From Protostelium mycophagum (lineage: Eukaryota > Evosea > Variosea > Protosteliida > Protosteliaceae), in assembly GCA_002081555.1 (NCBI GenBank), contig MZNV01001589.1, positions 1-28,957 of the forward strand: a stretch of 28,957 bases of DNA, in the 5' to 3' direction. This document shows, one piece after another, positions 1-8,517 of the stretch. The position numbers and the translations under genes are program-made. The notes under the pieces are model-generated. The model was not told the origin of the DNA. It searched no databases and saw only the letters and a program-made list of their open reading frames with translations. Numbering within the stretch: position 1 is the first letter of the stretch; every line of letters starts with the position of its first letter.

Positions 1-152
1 TGTTTTCTGTACATGTCATTAAATCCAATATATAAACTATATCTTGTATTAGATATATCATGAATTTCATAATTATATATTTTATATCCATAGTACCTCG
101 CCAGTGTATTGAGTTCCCGCAGCAGGGTGGGAGGTTGTTCTGTGTCTGTGTG

Positions 153-419
153 CTACTGTGCACCATCAAAGTCAGTGTTGTTTGGAATATCATGCCAACT
201 GTCCAGGACCAACACCTCTGTCTCATCATCAGCAGCAGCGCTGGTCTTTGACTTCTTCTTCTTTGATTTTTTCTTTGTTTTTTCCTTCTTCTTACATGGG
301 GCAGGTGGATTGATCTGAAACTCTAGGATACAATCTCTCAACACTGCCTTTGTCCCAGTCTTGAAACAGCCTCCTCTCTGTGCATATGTTCTGTAATGAC
401 GCATGACTGAGTCTGTCAT
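153..419 (-). CDS. possible C-terminal exon of an unidentified gene
   Basis: A minus-strand open frame of 88 codons ends in a lysine-rich block (KKKEKTKKKSKKKKSK) that looks like a nuclear or nucleolar localisation signal. An acidic tail follows (DDETEVLVLDSWHDIP). The part from about residue 15 (RGGCFKTGTKAVLRDCILEF) has balanced amino-acid composition and reads like real protein. The first methionine sits directly after a stop in the same frame, so if the frame is genic it is probably a last exon joined to upstream exons in 420-900, which I could not identify. I recognise no family. It could be a chance frame. Confidence 0.3.
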   Translation of the reverse strand: MTDSVMRHYRTYAQRGGCFKTGTKAVLRDCILEFQINPPAPCKKKEKTKKKSKKKKSKTSAAADDETEVLVLDSWHDIPNNTDFDGAQ

Positions 420-1079
420 TCAACTTGGTGTATGTGAAAACTATCATATGGTCAGCATTTGGTGCAGGGTCTTCATGTTGGCTCACATTTGAATTTCTTT
501 GCACCAATATTGATCACATTTTGTGATGGAGGGGTATTACAAGACACAATATGAGTGTTGTCTATGACCATGGGGTCATGTAATTTGTCCCCCATAATAA
601 AAGATATCAAAAGTCACAGAAGAGTGTGGCTATTGTGTCTGTGACAATTCCCTTGAATTGCAAGGTTTTGGTAGAGTGAAACTATCCGTTAAACCCAAAG
701 TCAACGTTTTGGAGTAGCACCTTGGTCAGTTGTATCTCAGTTGTTTAAGGGTTAATATATCTTTTGTGAATTCCAAACAAAATTTTCCGCAAAACACTGG
801 GAAATGCCCTCATGATTAGTGTGAGTAAGGTCATTTCCAACCAAACACAAAAGCAGTCAAGATGAGCACCCTTATTGTGATTACGTCTTTAGATGGTAAG
901 GATCTTATTATATTATGTAGGAATGTCTTCTCACAATTTCTGCAGGTGACTGTATTTTAGCTACTAGAGTTAGACTGTCGAGTTACTTTTGTTGCTGCAC
1001 AACATCACACTACCCACATCCCCTATATTTGGAGATTAAAAGGCAACCACTGGGTGCCTGTTCAGTTCTTTCATGCTAG
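420..1079. other. gene-poor stretch, nothing assigned
   Basis: I see no convincing coding frame, RNA gene or complete mobile element on either strand. The segment is AT-rich. At 784-796 it carries tttccgcaaaaca, the reverse complement of a motif present near the right edge of the window (28904-28916). Confidence 0.5.
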
Positions 1080-1469
1080 TACCCCCACCCTTTCCGCCCG
1101 TTTGGAGAAGGCCAAGGCCATTCTGCATTTCTTGAGGAATTCAGTGCCACTCTTCTTCACTACAAGGCTGAGGATGAGATTGGTCTTCAGTTAGTCTTTG
1201 ATGACCTTCTTGGTCTTCAGTTGGACTCAGAGATAGTCTCAGAGGCAACTGACTGTACCAACCGTCTCCAAGAGATGATAGTTCTTCCCTCCACAGCTCT
1301 TCAACACGAGAAGATAGAGGAGAAAAATTGGGTTACTGTAACTGCCTGGAGGTTTACTAAGGGAGACCCTGAAGATCCCATTGGTCTGTCTAACTGCTGG
1401 TGCTGGTCTCATTGTTCAGGAGGAGGCGGCTGGCATAGTGACCATATCTTCATGCCAGACAAAAAATAA
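1080..1469 (+). CDS. unassigned open frame, possible gene fragment
   Basis: The frame is open for 129 codons from just after a TAG at 1077-1079 to a stop at 1467-1469. It has no upstream ATG; the only early methionine-like codon is a TTG, which is not a normal eukaryotic start. The translation is not low-complexity: an acidic, hydrophobic part (FLEEFSATLLHYKAEDEIGL) is followed by a Trp/Cys/Gly-rich end (GLSNCWCWSHCSGGGGWHSD). This would fit an internal or last exon, or a decayed copy of a multi-copy gene. The family is not recognised and no splice partner is evident. Confidence 0.3.
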   Translation, partial: YPHPFRPFGEGQGHSAFLEEFSATLLHYKAEDEIGLQLVFDDLLGLQLDSEIVSEATDCTNRLQEMIVLPSTALQHEKIEEKNWVTVTAWRFTKGDPEDPIGLSNCWCWSHCSGGGGWHSDHIFMPDKK

Positions 1470-1713
1470 TATAAAAACTACGTTATTACTGGAACTTTTA
1501 TTTCTTTTCACGAGTGTAAATTTTATCACGTAACATGATATGTCCAGCTCATTTCTGTATATTGTAGTTTATGCTCTTTTTGCATAGTTTATGAGAGTGT
1601 TCATGTGATGTGCTTGGAGCATGCACAGAGTAGACACAAAAAGAAACACAAAGCACACAATAATGCTTGCCTCACCACTTTGTGGTTCAGCAAGCAAGCA
1701 GGTGGTGTGTAGA

Positions 1714-2003
1714 GATTTCCACCCAATCTGCATAAAGCATGCTCTGGGCACACAAAAGCTTATAAACCATTGTCTAATTATTTGTTATAGTCTAATAATT
1801 TAAAAGTTGTGTGTAGAAAGCATGTTCTTAGCAGATGACAACAGAAACACCACACTCAAGGCCCACCCACATGCCCTCATTAGCCTCTGCCTCTGTGAGG
1901 CAAAGGCTACTATCTTTTACCTCTGTGAGGCAAAGGCTACTATCTTTTAGTATGCAGTGATTTCTACCCAGTCTGTATAAAGCATGCTCTGGGCACACAA
2001 AAG
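1714..2003. repeat. cluster of short tandem and dispersed repeats
   Basis: A 45-bp segment at 1714-1758 recurs in the same orientation at 1959-2003 with 3 mismatches; both copies contain the identical core ataaagcatgctctgggc. Between them lies a 30-bp unit beginning ctctgtgaggcaaagg, repeated head-to-tail at 1891-1920 and 1921-1950 with one end difference. No terminal inverted repeats or coding capacity are visible, so this looks like a local duplication cluster or minisatellite, not an autonomous element. Confidence 0.75.
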
Positions 2004-2206
2004 ATTACAAATGTTTTGCAGAGAATTTACAAACTGTTCACAGGAAGCAAGTATTCAGTGTATGATGAGTTGTAGATAAATGCACTATAATACCCTCTTT
2101 TTATATGATGGATTGTACTCACCCAAGTTGAAGCAACCTCCAGAGATAGTTGAGTAAGTGATATGTTCACCAATTTTTGTTTTTTCTGAAAACAGAAAAA
2201 TCTGGA

Positions 2207-2236
2207 CAGTCAGAATTTAAGCAGTCAGAATTTAAG
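2207..2236 (+). repeat. 15-bp perfect tandem duplication upstream of TMEM14
   Basis: The unit cagtcagaatttaag occurs twice without a gap (2207-2221 and 2222-2236), 45 bp before the TMEM14 start codon. It therefore lies in the presumptive core promoter or 5' UTR. It contains no motif I recognise. Confidence 0.8.
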
Positions 2237-2280
2237 TGGCGATGTCCTTGTTGTTTGCCAAGAATAACAAAGCAAAAACA

Positions 2281-2720
2281 ATGGAACACAACGTCGCTTT
2301 TTTTGTTGGGGCAACGACTGCACTTGGTGGATTGATCGGATATGTGAAGGCTGGTTCTATCCCGAGGTAATTATCACATGAAGAAGTAAAACATTTTTAA
2401 TAGTACGATTAGTCTGGCAGCAGGTCTCACATTTGGAGGGGGTTTATTTGCAAGCGGCCTTGCGATCCAAAGAGGGAATAGAGGAACCGGTATTCTTACG
2501 GCTTTCAGTGAGTTTTACTGCTGACGAAGCTCATCTGAAAGAGGCCAGTTGTTGCTGGTGTACTTGGTTATGTGATGGGTTCAAAATTTTTGAGAACTGG
2601 CAAATTCATGCCAGCAGGTGGGTTAAATCCTTACGTTCATTTGAATCAATCATGTCAGGTCTGGTTGCCAGCTTGTCTGTGTTTGCCTTTGTCTATTATC
2701 TATACAAACTTGTTGTATGA
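2281..2720 (+). CDS. TMEM14: TMEM14 family membrane protein
   Basis: Four exons (2281-2366, 2413-2507, 2549-2617, 2659-2720) with introns of 46, 41 and 41 nt, all GT-AG, join into a 103-residue protein. It has the TMEM14 landmarks: GGLIGYVKAGSIPSLAAGL near the N-terminus and SKFLRTGKFMPAGG in the third helix, matching IIGYVKAGSVPSLAAG and RFYHSGKFMPAG of human TMEM14C. Four hydrophobic segments fill most of the chain, and the length (about 100-110 aa) is normal. TMEM14C is a mitochondrial inner-membrane protein needed for heme synthesis (protoporphyrinogen import); whether this copy is the A, B or C type cannot be told. The second junction is phase-sensitive: only the acceptor at 2548 keeps the frame. 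AATAAA sits 8 nt after the stop. Confidence 0.93.
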
Positions 2721-2727
2721 GCGGCAA

Positions 2728-2748
2728 AATAAAATGCAACACAATAAA
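2728..2748 (+). terminator. poly(A) signals of TMEM14
   Basis: Two canonical AATAAA hexamers (2728-2733 and 2743-2748) follow the TMEM14 stop codon within 30 nt. Confidence 0.65.
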
Positions 2749-3027
2749 ATTTGGCTCTTTCAAGCGTGGATCTTGCGGCTGGGAGGGAAACTCAATGTTC
2801 AAATGATTGAGGTGTGGAAAGTCTGGCGGAGCGAATCAATCAGAACAAAAATCTGTGGGACGTGGCAGGGTCTGTCGGCATTCAAAAGTTGCACCGTTCT
2901 TGAGCCCGCATTTTTTGGAAATTGCCAATCAAACCCATCAGATACGAGGTGATTTTACTTTCTCCTAAAGATGACAGTTGTGTAATCGCCCTCAACAAAG
3001 CGCACATAATTTACACGCATTTGTTTA
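2749..3027. other. spacer between TMEM14 and CFAP57 3' ends
   Basis: This is a convergent intergenic spacer. A plus-strand frame runs through to 2952 but overlaps TMEM14 exons in another frame and looks like chance. I see no RNA gene or repeat. Confidence 0.5.
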
Positions 3028-6000
3028 TCAAGGGGTGAATTCCCGCTGTGTATCATTCCTATTGTTTTCTCTCGTCATTGGCCTCGAACCGTGATTGCTG
3101 ATCCTACTAGATCCCGCCTCATATTCTGTCAACTTCTTCCTCAATCTCTTAATCTCCTCTCTTTGCATCTCGATCATTCTACTCTCCTCTTCCACATTCA
3201 CCTTCTCTCCTCTTTCACGAGCAGAATAACTTGCTCGTGATGTTGAAACCCTGGGCATCAACATCAGCATTTACCCACTTTTGTCGGGTGAACACTGACC
3301 TGCTCTGATTTTTGGTCTGCGAATCTGGTGATGAATTGATATCCCTTCTTGTGATAAAGACCAGTTCTTTGTCTTTTTGTGATGATTTTACCACCTTCAG
3401 CTCTCTCCTCAGCGCATTGATCTCACTGAAAATATCAATATTCGGTCAATATTAGATCATATAAAAGAATATAAGTCAAGATGAATAGAGATGAGTCTCC
3501 TCACTTGATGAGAGAAATGTTCTCCTGCATAATCTTGTTGTTATCAGCTCGATGCTTCTCAGATTCTTTGGCCAGTTGTTTTTTCAATGAGGTGACAGAT
3601 TTTTCTAGATATTCTCTCTGTCTATTGTATTCTAATTGTATGTCTGCTTCTATCACCGTCTCTTGTACGTGTACGTCCACATGCCTACATTTAATTCATT
3701 TACCTGTGAAACACCTTACTTTTTGTATAATTCTTTGATTCTTTCTTTCAATGCTTGTGGCTCTTGTATCAGTGACATTGTGTCGTGCAAATCTGATCTT
3801 ATGCGTTTGGATTCACCCTCTGCGGTGACTGCTCGTTTCTTCTGTGCATTTGTCTCTTTTTGTATGGCTTCATTCTTGAGCCGAAGTTCTCTGATAGTGA
3901 GATCGAGAGTTCCGCTGTTTTTATGATATCTCTCAAGCCTATGGATTTGAATATGATGTATATAGTATAATACACACTCTGCGTCCATCTCTTTGATCTG
4001 GTCTTTCAGGTCGGCAATTTCAGAATTAAGAGGCTCAATCTGCTTCTTTAATTCCTTGATGGTGTAATCCAACACGAATTTGAATTTCTCCAGCTCTTGA
4101 TTTCTCTTTTTCAACTCAAAGATTCTCTTTTCTTTATCCCCTAGTGTGTCGTCTCTGTCTCGTATTTCTTTTCTTAGTGTTACGATGTCTTTCTCTGTGA
4201 AGGTATTACATACTCTTCTCATAAAGGTGTATTACCCAAAGTGTGGTTCCTGTTCTCTTGTGCCTTTCTTTCCTCTTGTAATGTTGATATCTGATCTCTC
4301 AAGTCTTCAATATCCTTGTTCAAAGAGTGGAACTTCTTTGACATCAAATTGTTCTCGCCTCTTAACCTTAAAACCTGCTGTCTCTCTGCTGATAATTTCT
4401 CTTCGTATTCCTGCTTTTGTTGTTCTATCTCTCGGTCTGCGTCCTCTTCGATCTGGTGTCCTGCATGACTGTTATTGACTGCCTATTTATATTGATTTAC
4501 AGACTTGTTTCTTCGAATTCACTCTTGGCGTCCTCAATCTCTCTCTTTGTTGCCTCCATCTTTGCATTTCCCTCCTTCTGCCTCTGATCGTATGCTTCTT
4601 TCGTATCACCCACTGCCTTCTCATGTTTATTTTGTATCACCATCAGATTCTGTTGGTATTGTGATTGCAATTCCTCTTTTGATTTTAGTAATAGTTGATA
4701 CCTTTCCACCTAGTGACATCAGACTATTTTGTTATATGTATCATTTACTTCTTCGACGATTTGCTGTTGGTACTTATTCTCGACATCTTGAATTTTCCGC
4801 TTGTGCTTTTCCGCTTGCTCTTTAATCTTATTTTGTGCTTCTGATTCTGCATCTGCTTTTTCAGTGGTGAGTGACTCATATTTTATTTTCCATTGGTCTA
4901 ATTGGTGAGAAAAGTTTTCCTTCATCTCCTTCATTTTCTAAATCATTTAGCTATATATATTTATATTATCGAACTCTGTCACCTCTACATAATTCATCTC
5001 TTTCAATTTGATCTGGTATTCGTGATGCATCGACAACTCATCGAACTTGGCTTTCAGCTTGTCCAGAGCCGAATTCTTCTCTTCGATGTCACTCCGCGGT
5101 ATTAACATCTGGTCCAAGTCCGCATACAGTTGGTTATCTGTTATCTTCCTGGCCTTCACATCTTTGCTCTTCACTTCTATTATGAAGAAAGTTCCGTCTT
5201 CTCCAGAAGAGAACAAGTAATTGTCATCGTTGGAAAGTCGTAGACGGGCCACGGGTCCAGAGTGACACTGTACACGATTGAGATATCATCTCATCATGCC
5301 ATGCGATATCTTACGAGATATTCTTGATATTCTCCAGTGAGTGGAAATTTGTAGCATCTTATGCATCCCTTTTCTGTTCCCGCAAACAGCATTTTCCCAG
5401 AGTGTGATAAGACCAGTTGCTCTATACTCACAGCGGACAGAAAACTTGTAGTGACCTTTGTATTCTAAACATCAAAATATCAAGAGATTCAAACCTCGCC
5501 ATCCACTAGCTCTTTCAGTTTTTTGTCCGATCCAGTGGCGTAGATGGTATGTGAGTCTTCTAAACATACTGCACTACTGTAGAGGCATGTCTTTTGTACA
5601 TTCTCTGATATCCTCTTAAAGTCCTTGAGTTGCCATTCATATACTGCTCCGTCCAGTCCACAAGTCACCAGCCTCAAATCATCCGGTGACCAAAATACAC
5701 TTTTCACCTGCCTTCTTTAATTGATATCCAACCCTGCTATTTTACCTTCCCGTTGTGACCTCTCAAATTTCCAATGTTTTCAAATGTGTAACTATTAAAT
5801 ATATGTACAATCGTTCCGTTCACTGCCGCGAAAAATTGACCTCCGTGACTGAACCTGACCTGTGAATGATTAAACAGATTAGAATATTATTTATCTTATA
5901 TGAGATGGATACCTCTCTACAGGAGCGGATGTCAAAATCGGTGACCTTTGCAAGATCTTTCATGAGCACGTTCATCAACCTCAGTTTATCAGAAAATCCG

Positions 6001-7620
6001 ACCAACAAATGGAATCCTGAGGGATGCATAGACACCGCATATACATCTTCTGGAAATGCCTTCATCAGTTCGAGCGTGTTGGTCTTATAATTCCACAGTC
6101 TGACCGTTTTGTCTGACGAACACGTCGCGACCAGCGGTTTTCTGATGCAAATATCGAGGCCGTATACAGCGCTACTGTGAAATGATGAAGTGAGATACTC
6201 AAAACCAGAGGGTGCGTTGTGGTTCAGATCCTCCGTGTTGGCAGTCGATGGTTTTGTGGAGCTGTCAGATTCCAGTACAGAAGGTATGGTGAGTGTGAAG
6301 ATCTGATTCTTAGACGTGGTCACCAACAGGTGTTCTTCGGAGGGTGATATTGCCATGCTATGAACATTTCCAGATCCTTTGTATGTCATTTTCATGTATT
6401 TAGATTTGGTAGTATGAAGGAAATACCAATTGATGGACCAACAGATGGAGTGGTAGAAGACTGTACAGAGGATGGCAAGAGAGGAATCGTCCTACTCCTC
6501 CGGTAGTAATCTTTGTCATCTGTCTTCTCGTACATCAAGATGTTACCGCTGCTGCCGCCACAGATGAAGCCTTTGGAGTAGGAGACAATACTATTTATAG
6601 AATTGTTGTCTTGGGGGCTCTGTGGTAATACGGTCTATGAAGAATTTAAGCTTCTATTCTTTTTGTGCCAAAGAAATATTATAAATAATAAATGATAGTG
6701 AAAGAAGACCTTGAATTCACCAGTGCTCTCGAACAGGAGTAGATCTCCAGTCTCTGTACCAACTATAATTCTGTCCTCTGCCACCCAGGCATGACACAAA
6801 CATTGCTGCCATTTTTCAGACACCACCGACATTTTTCAAAAATAACCTGAGTTTGATCCCTCTTCGCGAGAGCGAGTGCTGAAGAAGCAGAACCAGGTAG
6901 TAATTTCAGATTGTTGTCAATGTATCTGTATAACTTGAGGACACCATTGCCTGATATGCAAAATACAGAGTTGTCATTTGGGTGAAAGGAACACTGCGAG
7001 ATGGCAGAAGCAGGGAGTGGTTTGAAGAAGGCAAGAGGTTTTGGTTGCTTTTCCCAATTCCAAAAGAATAATCCAGATTCTGGCTCAGCTCCTTGCGTAA
7101 TGAGGTATTTGGAGTCAGGTGAGAAATTGATGCATACAAAATGCTGCCAAGATTAGAGGATTGTTTGTTGTCATCGAAGCCGAAAGATCTACCTTCGAAC
7201 CACAATCGCGGGTTGATATGACCTTTTTTTTGCGGAGAGTGAAAAGATCGTAGATCGACACGAACGCTTGTGTCGTTCCTTTTTCTGCCACCGCAACGAA
7301 TCTCTTATTTGGGCTGATACTGAGAGCTGAGATGCCCTCCAGTGGCTCGCTCACTCCACCATCTGCGGTGCTTCCCGTACCTTACAATCTCACCTTCTCA
7401 TTTAAAGTCGCGTAGCTCACCTCCATTTATAAATTTCTGTGTCTTCCTAACAACATCGTATATAACCACATTATCACCGACTGGAAATACGGCTATATTA
7501 TCGTCAAAGTACCAGATGTTATCTTGAACATCACCCTTTAAGCCAAAGCAATGTCTGTATTCATCAGTTTGATGGAGGATAGTAACCGTATATATACAGT
7601 AGGTTGGCTGTTACAGACAT
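3028..7620 (-). CDS. CFAP57: CFAP57/WDR65, ciliary WD40 and coiled-coil protein
   Basis: A many-exon gene with 40-60 nt introns is collinear with human CFAP57 from end to end. The first exon is 23 nt (MSVTANLL, 7598-7620); the second gives DVQDNIWYFDDNIAVFP. WD40 blades follow: ISALSISPNKRFVAVAEKG, CLCHAWVAEDRIIVGTETGD, CIRKPLVATCSSDKTVRLWN, YAVSMHPSGFHLLVGFSDKL and WSPDDLRLVTCGLDGAVYEW. The C-terminal half, from about 5250 down to 3028, is coiled coil and includes the very conserved KRNQELEKFKFVLDYTIKEL (within 3716-4222) and, near the end, RMIEMQREEIKRLRKKL. In other organisms CFAP57 is an axonemal protein needed to assemble a subset of inner dynein arms, so it implies motile cilia or flagella (choanocytes or larval cells in a sponge). 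The stop is TGA at 3030-3028. Exact limits of internal exons were inferred, not all checked. Confidence 0.95.
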
Positions 7621-7854
7621 AGATGTGTCTAAAATTGATGAGAAGAGAAGATTCCTAAAATAGATCCTAGTCCGAATTTCCGGTTTCCAATTTTCCAACT
7701 CGGAACAATTTGAACATCTGTCGACATTTCCTAACATTTGTCCTCCAGATGACGTGTAAAATCTGGCGCAAAATTGATTGTAGTTGGACCACTATTTCAT
7801 TTACAGACCGAACAGATTTGACAACACAACAAGACAACAACACACGAGAGCAAC
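7621..7854. promoter_or_regulatory. divergent promoter, CFAP57 / HABP4-like gene
   Basis: The two start codons (7620 minus, 7855 plus) point away from each other across 234 bp, so both promoters and 5' UTRs must lie here. I looked for an RFX X-box (GTTGCCATGGCAAC-like), expected for a ciliary gene, and saw no good match. Confidence 0.55.
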
Positions 7855-8087
7855 ATGCCAGGAAGAGAATACGAGAGACACAGCGGAACTGGATTGAGAG
7901 GACTTCCCAAGAAAGGTGAAGATCAAGTAATCTGTCTTTGGCTGAAGAGTTTACAGACGGACTGAAGGGTTGGGGAAAGGAAGGCGAGGAGGCCAGTGAG
8001 GAACACCTCAACAGCCATGATCCTAACTATTCCAAACACCACAATGAACCTCAACTCTCTGCCCAGGAAATAGAGGTGGCTTCTTGA
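7855..8087 (+). CDS. small HABP4/SERBP1-Stm1-like protein
   Basis: Two exons (7855-7915 and 7957-8087) split by a 41-nt GT-AG intron give 63 residues. The N-terminus MPGREYERHSGTGLRG carries the RxFxRHSGTG-type motif seen in the HABP4/PAI-RBP1 and Stm1/Stf2 families; it is followed by LPKK and then GLKGWGKEGEEASEE, reminiscent of the Gly-Lys-Gly-x-Trp-Gly element of small Stf2/Tma10-like proteins. Those families bind ribosomes or RNA, and Stm1/SERBP1 stabilise idle 80S ribosomes. The rest is hydrophilic and acidic (DPNYSKHHNEPQLSAQEIE). The start is chosen because the frame and the intron phase agree and a poly(A) signal follows at 8196-8201. Gene structure is likely; the family link rests on one short motif. 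Confidence 0.6.
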
Positions 8088-8195
8088 GTTACTTATTTAC
8101 CATGATCCTGACGTGCTATAGAGAAAGAGCTTGGAAGAGTTTACCAAGGCTAGACGCTAAACTTCTGAACTTTGATATATATGTGAATATATAGA

Positions 8196-8201
8196 AATAA
8201 A
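8196..8201 (+). terminator. poly(A) signal of the HABP4-like gene
   Basis: A canonical AATAAA lies 109 nt after the stop codon of the 63-residue gene and before the next convergent reading frame. Confidence 0.6.
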
Positions 8202-8202
8202 A

Positions 8203-8466
8203 CTACTGTATGTAACTCTCTTCCTCTACTTCGATTGCCTGCCCTCTGCTTCCTTTTATGTTTACAAGGAAGTGTTCATGACGGAACTGCTGCTCTCTGA
8301 AACCATTCCAAAAACCCAGCACAAGTTGGTCCTTTTGTAGAAGAACCCTTCTTTTGATGGCTTCGATGAGTTGTTCCGTCCAATGCTTGCAGGTAAGACT
8401 GATGAGCACCAGATTGAAGCGTAAATGGCATAATTTACGCACAAAACGAAATCTGGGAGTTTTCAA
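8203..8466 (-). CDS. unidentified 87-residue ORF head-to-head with LDHD
   Basis: A single uninterrupted frame starts with MKTPRFRFVRKLCHLRFNL, which is basic and lacks early acidic residues, as in a mitochondrial targeting peptide. It continues with a mixed Lys/Arg/Glu-rich part (EQLIEAIKRRVLLQKDQLVL) and ends in an acidic tail. The start is 51 bp from the LDHD start on the other strand, so a shared bidirectional promoter would serve both. The composition resembles small mitochondrial assembly or ribosomal proteins, but I recognise no family. It may also be a spurious frame. Confidence 0.35.
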   Translation of the reverse strand: MKTPRFRFVRKLCHLRFNLVLISLTCKHWTEQLIEAIKRRVLLQKDQLVLGFWNGFREQQFRHEHFLVNIKGSRGQAIEVEEESYIQ

Positions 8467-8517
8467 AAGTCGTGATCACCAGACATTTCTACGCAACGAT
8501 TAACAGTAACAATAACA

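Noticed and set aside
1221-1229. TTG as the start of the 1221-1469 frame
   Set aside because: TTG is not a usual eukaryotic nuclear start and the frame is open well upstream of it.
2572-2952. Plus-strand 126-codon frame downstream of TMEM14
   Set aside because: Its start is real TMEM14 exon 3, but the frame then runs through an intron and the last exon out of phase; the continuation is chance.
3481-4825. Plus-strand ORFs rich in Cys, Ser and Leu opposite CFAP57
   Set aside because: They are antisense to the conserved coiled-coil exons and have no splice logic of their own.
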